This document shows positions 20,991-34,134 of a DNA stretch of 64,000 nt, in pieces; the first letter of the stretch is position 1, and every line of letters begins with the position of its first letter. A program made the position numbers and the translations under genes. Source of the stretch: Nectonema munidae (Eukaryota; Nematomorpha; Nectonematoida; Nectonematidae). The notes beneath the pieces are model-generated. The model saw nothing but the letters and a program-made list of their open reading frames with translations. It was not told the DNA's origin and ran no database searches. The stretch covers positions 434,001-498,000 of the forward strand of contig JAUIRK010000110.1 of the NCBI GenBank assembly GCA_030549495.1, in the 5' to 3' direction.

Positions 20991-22249
20991 AATTTTGATT
21001 CCTTTCAAAGCTAGACTTAAATCATATAAAATGATTAAGGTTTTCTTTTTCAACAATAAATTTTAATTTAATAAAAATGATAAAACTTAGAATTTTACAA
21101 AATTACTTTTTTCTTGATAAATTTCAGATAATAATCTGTTGATTGATATTTGAATTGCTCGCTGGTCATAAGTGGTCTAAAAAACGATTCACATGTCAAT
21201 CGCGGGTGGGAGAGAACGAGGGAGCGCTAAATGACAAGGAAAATATATCCTTGTTATTATGATTTGAAGATTTACAATCTTCTACAACCGAATTTTAGTG
21301 TATAAAAATAATAATCTAATAACATTCTTCTTGTTCACTTCTTTCTAAAAGGATTTTAAACATTCTTTCACTTTTTGAATTTTTGCTAAAATATTTTAAT
21401 CCATTAATTTTTTGCAATCTTATATAAAGATGAACTGAGATATGAAAAGAATTTTTAACATTTTGATGTTAAGATGTCGTAGAGCAGAGGTTTCAGCATA
21501 TTTATGCGTTTTCCTTTAAATTTTGCTCTCAATCTGGAGCTGTTGATATAACGTTTCAAAGTAAAATGTCATTTTCAAAAAAAAATTCAGAATAATTTTG
21601 TAAATATTGTTTATAGTGGTGGATACTAAGGTGTTATTTCTTCAGTGGCGTAAGGAATGTTATCTTGCTTTATTGGTTTTATTCTTCAAAATGTCAAATT
21701 AACAGATGTATAGGGTTATTAATCCCCTTAAATTTTCATAAGCCAACTCATCTTTCTATAAAAATATGCATATTCAAAATTCTTTATAAAATTGATAAAT
21801 CAGTTTTGTTTGTGTAGTTAATCAATTTACCATGTCTTCATTTTTTTTATTTATCTCAAATATAAACTTGTATTAAGCGATTTATATTATATTATTTTCA
21901 ATCGTATATTAAAAATATTAAACACTCGCTTATTAAGCGAGACGAGGCGAAATTGTGGTATTTAGTCTGAACGGGTATGAGGCGCAGCAAATGTTCACAT
22001 TTAGCCTAGAGAAGAAAATCTATAAAAACAGAGCACACAATTCTTTTAATTTGAGTCCACAATCATACCAACATGCAAAAGTTTACCGTCTACGAATAGT
22101 TGCCAGGCCTGTTTCTCCGTGATCACATCGGGGGTGGATCACCATTGCTCCCTACTTCTTTGAATGAAGCGCTTTGATCTAACCACATCCCGCATCCTAT
22201 CATCATTTGCAGCAGCTCTTAACTCGGCAAAATAACACTTGAATGGACT
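20991..22249. other. No recognisable feature
   Basis: AT-rich spacer. A GC-richer patch near 21,180-21,235 and another near 21,935-22,035 stand out slightly but give no motif. Confidence 0.4.
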
Positions 22250-22385
22250 GACACATCGACCGGCTGGATGTCAAGCGGGCAGGGATAATAGCAATCATCT
22301 GTGTCGTATAGCTTTTGTTTGTTCTTCATTTCACTTTGTCCACGAAATGTCGGTGGAATGCATCCAAAAGGAGCAAATTTCTTTC
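22250..22385 (-). mobile_element. Tigger/pogo-type DDE transposase remnant
   Basis: On the minus strand LLLLDAFHRHFVDKVK ends in a stop near 22,337. Just downstream in another frame is IIPARLTSS, corresponding to the DDE_1 sequence LLLLD-F-x-H ... IP-G-LTS-QPLD of pogo/Tigger (Tc1/mariner superfamily) transposases. Only this short core is visible; no TIRs were found. Confidence 0.55.
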
Positions 22386-23109
22386 ATTTCGCTCGCCACA
22401 TAAACAAATTTCTTCATTTATTTAATAAACCAAACTTAAAATATTTCATTTGTCAGTAGATTAGATATCTCTATAGGACCTTAAATATTTTAAATCTACA
22501 TTAATGACATAGGATGCTGATGAAAGAGAAAAACAAATTAAAGGATCCCAATAATCTAATGGAGAAATTTAGCTAAGGGACTTCGTGTAAAATAACAGCT
22601 TATAGATGGCGTACATCTGACAAAAATGAGATTAGACTTTGTGAATTGGAGAGAATTATTTCTGAATTTGCTGAAATTGTTAGTCCATAGGCGATAGATA
22701 GCTCACTTTATCCAAATTTTCTGCAAACTCATTCAGTAATTGTAAGTAATGTATTTTAATCCAAGTGCTTTAAACTTGAGAGCAGTTTTTCCTCAATTTC
22801 TTGAAAATTACTTGATTTTTATTCCCAAAAATTTTGTTACCACATTAGAAAATGTATTCCAGGCGTTTACTTCTGCTTCAGTCATCGACAAAAGAAAATT
22901 GGGATCTTTGAGTAGAGTTCTTATTGGAGGTCCAACAAAAATTCCTGCTTTCTTTTTTTCACCACTAACATTCGGAAAAGTATGATCCAAAACTATGATC
23001 AAGAGCTTCATGATACGGAGAGAAATCATAGAAATGCCTCCAAAGAACTACCCACTACGTGGTTATGTAAAGATATTTATATATTACAGGATGTATTTAG
23101 TATTTACAC
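22386..23109. other. No recognisable feature
   Basis: AT-rich spacer with overlapping short ORFs on both strands (22,749-23,029) that look like chance. Confidence 0.4.
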
Positions 23110-23219
23110 CAGGGTCGTGAAAGAGTGCGGTGCTGGAGTCGGAGCCATGGGCAAAAATATTTGCTCCGGAACCGGAGCCAAACAATTTTGAGGCGGATCT
23201 GAAGCCCTGCATAAATGTC
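23110..23219. mobile_element. 110-bp hAT-like MITE
   Basis: It starts CAGGGTCG and ends GAAGCCCTG, and its interior is built of GGAGTCGGAGCC and GCTCCGGAACCGGAGCC, the kind of GGAGCC/GGCTCC inverted repeat common in hAT MITEs. I do not see a clear 8-bp duplication. Confidence 0.45.
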
Positions 23220-24115
23220 AAATTTTGTTAATGCAGATTTTACAAAACATAAAAAAAAAGTTTTTTTCAAACGCCATCCAAATTAAAATAGTGTGAAAAT
23301 CTTATGCGATAGAGCAAATTGAAGATCATATTTAAATTCAGAATCCTAGAATTAATCAAAATTAGTTAAAAAATTTAATGCCAGAAATTTTTTTTTCTTC
23401 TGTAGACAAGTGTATTGCTTTCCTTTGTTTTTCAGTGCTTCCTGAGAGGATAAAAATATGAAAAAAGTCTGTCCGAGTGATTTATTAATCATTTGCCAGA
23501 ATAATTTAGCATGTTAAAAACAAGGAATAAAAGTTAATTTAAAAACTTTGTGTAAGAATGATAAATATTACATCAATTCCTTAATAAATTTGAAGGTAAA
23601 AATATTGAAAAAAACTAACTAAACAGAAAAATATAGTTGGTTGATGTGTGATAAACAAATACCCATAAATAAAATGACATAGGCAGGAAAGATCAAATAT
23701 GAAGAATTATGTTTGAATTTAGATAGGGCGGTAGCTCTTTCGTTGCTTGAATTCGCCATTCTTAAAATTCATATCTAAGAAAAGTTGGACCACTAACTCC
23801 TTTTCTTTCTCTTCATTCACGTTAAACTTTTCTACGTACTCATTTGTCAGAATGGAAAGAATTCCTCCGTTTTCATGGAAAGAAGAATTAGAGTTATCTA
23901 AAAATATTGAAGAAATACAAATGCTAAATCAGGAAATAGTCAACTGGAACAAAGAAAGGTAGTGAAAATTATACAAAAATATCCTTATATAAAAGGAAAA
24001 GACAAATAATCATGGAAAAAAGTAAACAATTTATTCTAAAATCAAAAGAATATTGAAAATTTTAGGCTCGTCGAGGATTTGAAGCAGGAACCTCTACACA
24101 CAAAGCGAGAATGAC
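23220..24115. other. No recognisable feature
   Basis: AT-rich spacer with no repeat or gene that I can support. Confidence 0.5.
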
Positions 24116-24395
24116 CAGGGATCGACAATTTTTTTTACCCGTCGAGCCCTTCAAAGAATATTTTGTCTTCACATTGACCCCCACCTCACATAGAAATGTT
24201 TCATAAAAACATTAATCAATGTCCAACAATTAAGTGAAAAAATACAAACCAAAAATGTTTCATATATCCTATATTATACTATGTCCTAAGCTATGTTTCA
24301 AAAGAAAAAGGAGATTATTACTATTATAAAAGTAAAAAAAGCATAGCACAATTTGGTAAGTTTGTCTATCTTATCGACCACTTTGCCGACCCCTG
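24116..24395. mobile_element. Non-autonomous hAT element, 280 bp
   Basis: The left end reads CAGGGATCGACAA and the right end, inward, CAGGGGTCGGCAAAG. These are hAT-type TIRs with two mismatches over the first 13 bases. It has no coding capacity. The 8-bp flanks do not match convincingly, so it is probably old. Confidence 0.55.
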
Positions 24396-24609
24396 CCCCA
24401 GACTAACGAACTATGATGCTTGAGATAAAAAATATTTATAAGCATTGTAAAAAGGAAAATAATTTTTGTATAAGAATGAGATCTGTTTCCCCTCCTTTTT
24501 TACTCTCATTACTTCTTCTCTATCTTTTGTATAAGAATGAGAAAAAAATATCTTAATTTGTTCTCAATTTTTCCCTCCTTCTCTATCTCATTTAATTTTT
24601 TTAATCATA

Positions 24610-24751
24610 GACAATATTTTTTTATTTGTCTGTATCGCATCCATAATAATCTTCCATAGCTGGACAGATAGTAATGATAGTCATGTTTGGGAATCGAACC
24701 CAAAACTTCTGGATCAATACCCTACGCTCCTACCACTAGGTCACCGGCCGA
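24610..24751 (-). mobile_element. tRNA-derived SINE
   Basis: On the minus strand an A box (TGACCTAGTGGTAGGAGCG) at about 24,744-24,726 and a B box GGTTCGATTCC near 24,700 sit at tRNA spacing. The T arm pairs (TTGGG/CCCAA), but the acceptor ends do not pair, which rules out a working tRNA. A body of ~60 bp and an A-rich tail (AATAAAAAAAT) follow. This is the layout of a pol III SINE with a tRNA head. Confidence 0.65.
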
Positions 24752-27359
24752 AATTATTAATTCGTTCGTAAATATCTTGCAATCAAAAAAAGATTAATTT
24801 AAAGAAGCAATTTCTTATAAGGTGCGCTTATGTACACATGCACCTTTTTGTATTTTTCTCTCTTCTTCGACTGCCTACCCCACGCATGCCAATTACGGTC
24901 AGCAATGGATCCTTGCTTATGCTCATTCAGCCTTGAGTAGCTGAGTTTTTTCTTCCTTCGAAGAATACGTGAACTATACAATTTGTCATCGAAGAAACGG
25001 AATATTTTTACTTCATGGATAATATTTTGTTTTATTTTTTAAACTTGACTGAATAAATTTAAATTATTTTAGACTCTGCTAACCCTAACCCTACAATTCA
25101 TACTCAACAAGCTTAATGCTTCTTACCAAAATGTTCCACATGGAATCTCATCCTCCCTCACACAAGTTCAAAGTTGCCTTAATGCTCAAACCTTTATTTT
25201 AAAATGTTTTTTGTTAAGACAACCTATTTGTGTTTGCTGACTATTGTATAAATAAATAAAAAATAAATATTTTTCAAGGTCTCTACTCGCAATTATAATG
25301 TCAGAGAGGGGAATCTTGCCACTTGAAATGAAATTTGAAATAAATATTCAAATTCAATCATTTCATTTCTAACTTTTGTTAGTGATATAAATTTTTAATA
25401 AACACTTATTAAAGAGTTGCAAATTTTTATATGCAATATTGCAGTAAAGCTTTTGAAAATTAACAAAGAAAAGCGTTCAGGGTTAAAGCAATGACAATTT
25501 TCTCCCATCTCAGAATGGCAATTTTCCAGCCACGTCTAAAAAGAAGAAAAATGTTTGGCAATAGCACTATATCGCATTCCTTAATGCTTGAGACGAAGAT
25601 TCTGGACACATATGTGAAATGAAATGATTTTTCCAAAGTTGTAATTCTATACAAATAATAGCTGGAAATCGACAGCTTTCCTGTATTCTTCAATCGTCAT
25701 CGCTTACACTGTGTGAAAGCCCGGTTTCGGATATTTCGGAAGCCTCATCAGTTCCACTTTGTGTGTTCAAACCACTTCGTCATGTCTTTCTCTTTCATTG
25801 GAGAAAAACTCTTCGATATAATTTCAATATAACACTATGAAAAAAATTAAAAAAATTTTTCCTATATTAAAATTATATTTTTTAATACTTAAAAAAACAA
25901 AAGTCAAAAAACTTTTTGTTTTTTTAAATTTTTATCAGCCTCTTTTTATTTTCGAGTTTTTTTTCAATGAGTTGTAAATATTCTCATGATGCTTTTTGTT
26001 ACGTTTAGGGTGAATTTATAAAAAGGAGAGCACAAAAATAATAGCATCGAGAAAAATGTGTAATGCTTATAAAGCCTACTTTGGTGTTTCAGTTGGAGAA
26101 CAGGATAAGTCTTGGGCCACTCAAATGGTCTATTCGCAATGTAAAAAACATTAGATGGTAAAAAATTAGAATACATATTGTATGGTTGATACTTCCAAAC
26201 GTCGAAGTGAAAAAACTCAGATAGTTTTATTTATCCAAAGATTCCCTCTTCTATTGTTCCTGTTTTTCATAGTGAAGAAAAGTGGAGAACAGAGAGCTCT
26301 CAATCTGAAGAAACAGCTGAAGATATTAATTGCGAATTTGAACATTTTAAAGAACTACACACGCTGAGCTTTTAACTTCAAGACTTAAGAATTGGGCTCT
26401 CGTTGATAAAAGTATTTATGTCACAGGCCAAGGAAAATGAAACAACTCTACCTTTTTCACTGTTGAAAATAGTCTTTGCTATTATAGTAATGTGCTAGGA
26501 CTTTTAAGCGAAATGCAAATTGAATAGATATCTAAAGAATGGAGACTCTTTATCGATAGCTCTCTCAAAAGCTTGAAAGTTGTCATTTTGAACCATGGAA
26601 AGAAGTATCCATCCATACCTCTGCCACATTCTGTTTACCTGAGGGAAAACTTTTGTGGTGTTGAATTTTTGTTGATACTTGAAGTATGATAAACAGGATT
26701 GCGAAATTATTAGAGATTTAAAACGGTGGCATAAAATGTATAATAGCTTACTTAGGATTAATTGAGACATACTATTTAGAAATAAGGACTCTCAGTTGAC
26801 TTTTATGACTTCGCGTAAACTATTATATTTATTTATATATTTACTGTATTAACCCACCAACCTCTAGCCAGCATTTCAAATATTTATTGGAGCAAGTCAA
26901 AGGGACTCCTTCTAGAACCAAGTAGGTCAATTTCATCGTTAGTAAGTATGCAAAGTTTCACTCATTAAACAATACGATTCCTGGGTTGTATTGAACATTT
27001 ATATCGAGAAATATTTGAATCCATACGATAACCCATCGCATCTCTATATCGAGAAGTATAAAAAAGACTTAGCTCAAGTACATAAATTTATAACTTTCTT
27101 GCCTATTATATGTGACAACTTGTTTTAAAGGTAGATGCTAGCAAGTATTTGAAATATGCTATTGTACACACTGGAACACATTTTTACCCTCATTACTCAA
27201 AATTTTGTAGCATCCTCTTCCCTCTGATTTGAGAGTTAATAGTATTCAAAGAAAACTTCATTTTTCTGCTACTTCTAACAGTTCCAGACAATAGTATATC
27301 GAAAGCTTTCATTTTTTCTGTAGTATGATAAGATGTAAAAAAGTTTTCACACACAGTGC
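24752..27359. other. Mostly unassigned DNA
   Basis: AT-rich spacer. A (TAACCC)-like trace, CTAACCCTAACCCT, is at 25,079-25,092. Short ORFs occur on both strands without family signal. Confidence 0.4.
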
Positions 27360-27365
27360 TAATTG

Positions 27366-27690
27366 TCAGGTAAAAATGATTATATTTTTTCCCGAATTCG
27401 AAAAGCCCTGAATCCCTAAACCGATTTTCATATGCCCACATTCAAAGGTACGACCTAAAAAAATATCAAATAGATATTTTTTACTGTAAAACAAGTTGTA
27501 GAAAAATAGGGAAAGAAGAGTTGAAGCAGGTAAAATGTTAGCTGTATGTGAAGAGGAAGGTGTATCCTCAATGAAGGAAAAAGCACTTTCTAGAAGCTGT
27601 GAAGACGCGACAGCCAAGTGAAATGCGGCCAGACTACTGCGTACAGTTAACTCGAAGGGGCCTACGTATCATGAAGTTGTTCGTGCGAGG
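27366..27690 (-). other. GC-richer block with open minus-strand frame
   Basis: On the minus strand a frame runs from about 27,665 to 27,366 through LAAFHLAVASSQLLESAFS and IEDTPSSSHTANILPAST. Composition in 27,600-27,740 is clearly less AT-rich than the flanks. This may be an old host exon or an unrecognised element. No family is recognised, and no convincing splice pair was found. Confidence 0.25.
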
Positions 27691-28998
27691 CTCCCCAAAC
27701 TTAGAAAACATCGCATCCCCTATGCCATCTTAGTCACTGCAAAGCGCATGTCTCATCTCCTTATAAATAAGAAATTAGCCGACAAATTAGTCTTTTCAGA
27801 AATACTTAGGAGTTGCTCAATATCTTCAAACAGTTTCCTTCAAATTGAATTTAAAATGAAAATTTTAAATAATTAATGGATTTTTAAATGAATTTTTTGA
27901 TTAAAGTAAAATGTTGCTAATTTTTATTCCAATATAATCTAGATCTAGAATGTGGATGAGAACTAGGTACTAGAACATATAAGAATGTCGACAAAGCATT
28001 ACTTTTAATTTAAAGTTGATTTGGAACGTATAAAAATTAGGAAAATAAAAACATGCAACATTTTATACGCTTTAACATATTCAAGGAATATAAATAAGGC
28101 ATACTAAAAAGAACCGAAGATATAGAAAAAAGTAGAATGAATTAACATGGGTCTCACTTTGGGTTTTCCCGTATTAGAATCGGAAATAATTGATAAATTT
28201 ATTTTAAATCCAATAGTTTAGATGTTCAACTTTCTCCTACCACTAAAATGGAAAGTTATAAGATAAAAATTTTGAACGCTAATCGAAAAAAGGAAAAGCC
28301 GAGACATATGAAGTGTTGCGACACTTAAAATAAGAAGCTGCTTTTTTGATCTGGTAGAAGGAAGGGATAGCGCCTTTTGTAGTTTGGCAAAAACATATTT
28401 AACAATACCAGATAAAAATCAAAAAGAATTTTTGGTCCAGGATCAAAAGAAAAGAATGAATTTGGAAGCAAAAAAAGTTTACTTTCATTCCATGTTGATA
28501 TATTTTAATGATTTTAGAAATAAAATGCTTGTGAATCTTGTTCCATCCGCCCCCGGTGGAAAGAGGTCTCTCCACCCAGACTGCCTAAATCGCACTCCAC
28601 TGGACTCTACCCTGTGCTCACTTACACGAGATAATTCATCGGCATCTACAAGCTACGTCAAGAGTATGTCTTAGAAATCATCATACCAAAAGAAGTAGTT
28701 AAAAATGACAAGATGATGTTTGTTTCTTTCTGAGAAAGTTTGTTTGAACTTTTGAAAATTTTTTGAGCCAACAAAACCTTTTCCTTCTAAAAAATAAAAA
28801 AGTAACAATTAGTGGTTGGCGAGTACTGCGAATCTGTTATTTTTAGCGGCAACAGAATCCAACATTTTGCGACACAAAAAAGCGGATTAATTTTGATGTT
28901 ATAACAACGCGTTTCCTGACCATGCTAGACCAGAAATATATTATTACCACATCTTTTTATCTTTGATAAAATAGTAAATATCCATCTATTGACACACA

Positions 28999-29165
28999 GG
29001 GCGTTAGTAGGGTTGGTTAGATGCTGGATTCCATAACTCAAAGTCTAGAGGTTCGACACCGCATTAAGCCTAATTTCCTCATAGTTCGATACAAGCGGCG
29101 CAATTGTGCTTTTCCGATGAAAGCACCCCTTCCTATGTTTTATGAATAATTTTATTCATAAACAA
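28999..29165 (+). mobile_element. Second tRNA-headed SINE candidate
   Basis: An A-box-like TTAGTAGGGTTGGTTAGATGC at 29,004-29,024 and a perfect B box GGTTCGACACC at 29,050-29,060 are followed by a body with GCGGCGCAATTGTGC and an AT-rich tail. The head differs from the SINE at 24.7 kb, so it is a different family or an old tRNA pseudogene. Confidence 0.45.
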
Positions 29166-32111
29166 GTATTATTACGAATATTATAAGTATGTATTTGATA
29201 TGATCAAAAAGTTTCATTTTTTTCCAAATTTTATTTACATAAAAGTTTCGATTTATCGTTTTAGTTTTATCGAAAACAGTTATTATTTTTAAATTTATTT
29301 TTGTACTAAAAAGATTTTTGTTAAAATGTACATTTTGCTACAATAGAAATTGTGTTAAATAATAATTATTTGAAAGTCAAACTGAGACAAGTCGTTTGAT
29401 TGATTACTGCCCATTTCTTCTCTTGCATCAAGTCTACACATTTTATTCACTATTTCTTATTCTTTCACTTTATGCAGTTTTTTCATGTAAATTTTAACCT
29501 AAATTTATTCAAACAATGATTTACTTTACTAAAATTTTCAAATGAAAAATCAATAAAAATAGCTTGTGCATTATTTGACATTAAAAAGAAAGAAACTTTT
29601 GAATATGAAGGTAATGACAAGAAGATGATAACATTGAAGATTCAGTAAATAGAAATTTTTAGAAGGTCGGAAAAATATATCCAATTGAATCTTGTTTGGA
29701 AGATCGTAATGAACAAAATGGTGGTGAGAGATATTGACGTATATTTACATTCTTCAAAGAAATTATTTCTTCTTGCAACGAATGATAATATGATATCATG
29801 AAAATCAAATTTAGCCATGAATATACAAGCAAAAAAGAGCTTGCAGGTCAAATTAAATATAAAATATTTTGAAGAAGTTTTTCAATCTCAAATTCGTTCC
29901 AGCAACATTATAAAACAAAAGGCAAGAGCATTATGCAATCCCGTTTCTAAGTTAACAGCCTTTTTTAAAGTGTATAGATATGTTTTGCATTTGTTTAAAA
30001 ACAAACAGAAAAGCTAAAGCTTGGATATGGTTTTATGAGCATAATAATAAAAAATCTAAATATACAAACACTTATTTTTTCTATCTATGATGATTTTATA
30101 AAAGCAGATTCTGATAGAGACATGTCCTATTATCGACACAAAATCATATTCGTCCTATTTACAGAATAGTTTATGGCTTCTAGGGTTAGGATTTTTTTCT
30201 AGACTTTGATAACCTTAGAAAAAGAGACGAAAGAAAAAAGAAAGTTTATTTGACAGAGAAGTAGGGAATTTGTTTGAAACTGACTTGACTAGATAGATAA
30301 TTACAGAGGTATCAATAACTATCCATAAGGAATTTCATCGATATGGTGGCACTACCTCGTCGAATATTTATGCCTACCGAGGAAATATGGATTAAAAGTA
30401 CTTTGGTCATGTGAATCCAGTATTGGATTTGCACTCTCTGCAGATACATACAGTGACAAAATCGAGATGCAACATCAAATAGAAACCTTGCCGACCAAAT
30501 TATTTGAAAGTTAAGAAAAATTTTAATTTAGTGGCAGAGAAATCGCAATACTATTCATAATATCACTGCAGAGTTGACAAGAGTAAACTTCAGTTTACTA
30601 TGAATAAAGTAGAAAATACGTTCCTCCTCTTTTGAAAAACACTAAAGGCAGACGCATCTTTTTAAATTTATCTGCATGCGATAACACGAACAAAATTTGA
30701 ATCACTTCCTACGCACTTAAAAAAGGTAAAAATGTTTCCATACTTTCATCTTCGCATTCTAAAGTAAAAACGAGCATTCGCGAAGAGAAAAAAAGCTTTT
30801 TGTTATTCTAGAATTAAATACAAAGTGTTTGGTAAAGCTCCACCTTGAAAGATGCAAAAAATCGAATTATAAAATGTTAAACTTGCATTAGGTACAAGAC
30901 AAGCGACCTTGCTTATTGGTTTTACTAAGAGTAAAGAAGCCGCTGCTAAAAGAAGAAATCCAAGCCATGCGAAACGTTGTAAATTCTGTAAAAAGTCTTA
31001 TCGGTCTATTGCGATATTTCTTCTACATTGCCCAAACACCGATATCAAGTAAAAGAAGGCTTATTTGTTAAAAAAACAAAGTTTAAAATAATTTGGATTT
31101 GTTAAATTTTGAAAACAATTGTTCATTTAAAATATATACTTTAATGTAAAAAAGATTATACTACGAAATATAGTATCATTCTTCCTTAAATAAGAAAAAA
31201 TATTTACTGTATTATTCAGAGTTAAATGACTTTTATTTCGTTACTCAGACAGAAGGATGTATTTTGAGCAAATTTTTTAGATTTATTTTTCTATTTCATC
31301 AAAAATATCATTTTATCCTAGGTTCTAAAAATCTCCTAACGATTCTCTACTTGTATTTAGCATCTCTCAGTAAATCTCTCATAAACTAAGCAACAGTGGT
31401 AACTAATAAGCAAAGAAATTGATGCACTTTGAAAAGTTATTTATTCGTAAACTACTTGACTAACTGATTAACTAATTCTAACTAACAAGGAAACAAAGTT
31501 AAGTAGAAGTAACTAAATAATTAACTAGCAAAAGCTAGCTAACTGGAAAACAAAACTAGCCAATTAATAGAGGAAGAATTATAAATTAACGAACAAAAAT
31601 AAAACCAAATATCAAAATTAATTAATTTTTTTAGCTAATTCATTAACACATTTAATTGATTAGGAAAGTTATTATTGATTAAGCCATCTGACTCATTTTA
31701 TCAATAAACTATAATTACAGACAAATTAATTCATTTAAAAAACGAACAATCATATGCAAATATATTCAAGGAAGATTTGTATATTCAAATGCAAACAAAT
31801 CTTTTATATTATAACCAAAATACCAGTTATATTCATTTCCAGAAAATCAAAAATAATGAAGAAACTTGATGATAAAACACTTTTAGCTTAATTATTTGCC
31901 AAAAAATATTAAAGCACAGAATAAGCAAATTTATATTTTAAAGATTCATAAGTCTATTAAATTAAATTTTTCAGAGACCCCTCTTCCCAAGAATAAAAAA
32001 AGTAATAGGGGTGGGCTCAGGAGTCTACATATTAGTCGTTAACATTATATATCGTTTTTTTGTTTTGCAATATCACGCAACTTAAAAGAGTATGTGAGAT
32101 GAAAATATAAT
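29166..32111. other. Mostly unassigned DNA; one C2HC-like frame
   Basis: At 30,897-31,049 (plus strand) a frame without ATG reads KRCKFCKKSYRSIAIFLLHC, a C-x2-C...H-C zinc-finger-like pattern, after a TTAG|G that could be an acceptor. The same frame upstream is broken by stops. 31,440-31,600 is a low-complexity TTAACTAA-rich tract. I see nothing else. Confidence 0.25.
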
Positions 32112-33286
32112 TTAGGTTCCCTCTAAGCTGCGCAGCAGCGCAATTGCGCAGTGATTTTTTATATTTGCGCAGCAGTTTTGAATTTTGCGCACCAGTTTAG
32201 ACTTTTGCGCAGCAACTAATCACAATGTTTAATGGGTCCATTGTTAAAAAAGTCAAATTTGAAGAGATATGTTCAGTTTTGAATCATGAGTGCGTGACTT
32301 TTAAACCTTTGAACGAAGTACGCTGGCTATCACGTTATTTTGCTGTGAATGCTTTAGTAAAAAATTACGAATCTTTGATTGAGTTTTGCAACGAACAAGT
32401 GTTTCATCAAATGATACAATTTGTAAATATTGCTTAAAAATTTTGAACAATCCACCATACAAAGTTGCAATATTTGTTCTTGATGATATTTTACATGAAC
32501 TTGCAACGTTGTGTAAAATTTTACAAAAAAGTAGTTTGAACATTATTGATGCTCATAACTATATTAAAGCAAAAATTTAAAGCACAATATCTTGGACCGA
32601 AAATTTATTGGAGTGGTAATGTTGCAAAAGTTTTATCTAAATGTGACAGTGTTGATAATGCTTCTATACTTTGCTTTGTAGAGAGGGTCTGCAATCATTT
32701 TGAAATGAGATTTCCAGATGAGGAGGTAGAAAAATGGAAGGCTTTTGATATCAACATCATATAAAATAATATCCATAATTTTGAGTACGGATTTTAGAAA
32801 CATTGGAATCATATACGATGTAATGGGCACTTTTCAAACTTCCAGTGCTGATTGCCGAAGGGGATTCAGTACAATGAATTCAATAAAATGAAAACTTAGA
32901 AATAGACTTCATGAAAAACACTTAAATGATTTAATGAGAATCAAAATGTTTTAAATTGGTGAAGAACAAATCAACTTGGATGAAGTTTACAAGGAATGGA
33001 AAAAAAACAAAAGATAGTGTAAAAGTTTGTGAATGATATTCCTGGTTTTATTAATTCTTAAATTTAATTTCTATGTTTTTTGCAATACTTTTTAGAGTTC
33101 ATTGTCAATAATTTCACTATTAATTGTTAAAATAATAAACTTCATAAAATCTTTTTTTTCCTGATAATATATGACTAAATATTAAATATTTCTTTAAAAA
33201 ATTGCGCAGTTGTTTTTGGTTTAAATATTTTTTGCCCAGGTGATTTTATTTTTGCGCAAACAACAAAAAATTAGTGGGAACATTGG
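32112..33286 (+). mobile_element. hAT element 2 with TGCGCA-rich ends, degraded
   Basis: The ends read TAGGTTCCCTCTAA at the left and, inward from the right, CAATGTTCCCACTAA. Five copies of a (T)TGCGCA motif lie within 100 bp of the left end and two near the right end, as in Tip100/ZNF862-type hATs. Inside, the transposase is in pieces: FKPLNEVRWLSRYFAVNALV near 32,300, ILDDILHELATLCKIL-like wording near 32,480, then FVERVCNHFEMRFPDEEVEKW near 32,680, and RNRLHEKHLNDLMRIK near 32,890-32,950. Several stops and shifts separate them. The element is 1.2 kb, much shorter than an autonomous hAT, so it is internally deleted. Confidence 0.7.
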
Positions 33287-33357
33287 TACACACACGTACC
33301 AAATGAAGGATTTCTTAGTGCAAATCTTGTCCAACAGTTTGAGGCAAAAGAGAATTG

Positions 33358-33600
33358 TTATTCTTCAATTTGGGTTTTTTTACTTTCATACTTGACATTC
33401 TCGTTCGGATTAGAAATAGGAATGACTTTGATAACAGAATGCTTCATAGGATAGTTAACCAAATGTATTATGGCAGAATGTAAATGCGGCTCTTGATTTA
33501 AAAATGGCCGTAAACGAGCAGTAAAATTGAAAGTAAATCTTGTAGTGAAGGAAGGTATACTTTTCAAGGAATATTTATCCGAAAATAAATTGCATATTTA
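33358..33600 (-). other. Candidate terminal exon, unknown protein
   Basis: A minus-strand frame of about 80 codons (KSIPSFTTRFTFNFTARLRP ... PNENVKYESKKTQIEE) ends in a stop at 33,358, right beside the hAT end. It reads like the C-terminus of a real protein, with a basic/acidic tail, but I recognise no family. No strong acceptor is visible at its upstream edge. Confidence 0.25.
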
Positions 33601-33879
33601 AATTCAGTACAAAACTTGATATGGCGTAAGCATGTTGAATCTTTACTCCAGAATAATAACTCGGTAAAAGGTAAATAAGCACAGGATCTAATCCTTTTCA
33701 TGATAAGGAAAACTTTTAAAAGATTTTATAATCTTTCAGTTTAGAAAATTGTTTAAGCATTTTGCCCTTACTTAACCACCTGACTTTATAATGACACAAT
33801 AAATCTCACCATTCTTCAATCCGTTGCTTTTGATCAAATTAACGTTCCTAGTTACAACCTTCATTACATTTTCTATGCT

Positions 33880-34128
33880 GCCAGATTCTGCCAAAATGTG
33901 TTAAGGTAGAAGAAACATTTTGAATAAATATTCATTCCAGGTCGTTTCATGTACTTCAAAGCAAGAAATTCTTCTTTACGACCACAAACAGTTCTTGACG
34001 ATGTAATATTTCATAACAAGCTAAACTGGTCAGGGCATATATTCCCGACTGTAGCAGGGATACATTCTCTCGCGAATTCATCATCGCTAAGTGCTCTGAG
34101 CTTTTTAAGCATGCTTTCGCACACGAAT
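33880..34128 (-). other. Open minus-strand frames, unknown protein
   Basis: In one frame, with a single TGA between them, lie MLKKLRALSDDEFAREC with IPATVGNICPDQF, and then ITSSRTVCGRKEEFLALKYM with KRPGMNIY. The wording is protein-like and could be host exon sequence or a pseudogene. The family is not recognised. Confidence 0.25.
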
Positions 34129-34134
34129 TACTGA

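Noticed and set aside
24690-24750. A functional tRNA gene
   Set aside because: The T arm and both promoter boxes fit, but the acceptor strands do not pair and a SINE-like body and A-rich tail follow.
25079-25092. Telomeric or subtelomeric sequence
   Set aside because: Only about two TTAGGG-type units are present here and near 59,010. Too few to mean a telomere.
30289-31052. A gene using a variant genetic code
   Set aside because: One frame reads protein-like through several stops (TAA and TGA), but the RIPOR-like frame and the transposons use standard stops, so decay or chance is simpler.
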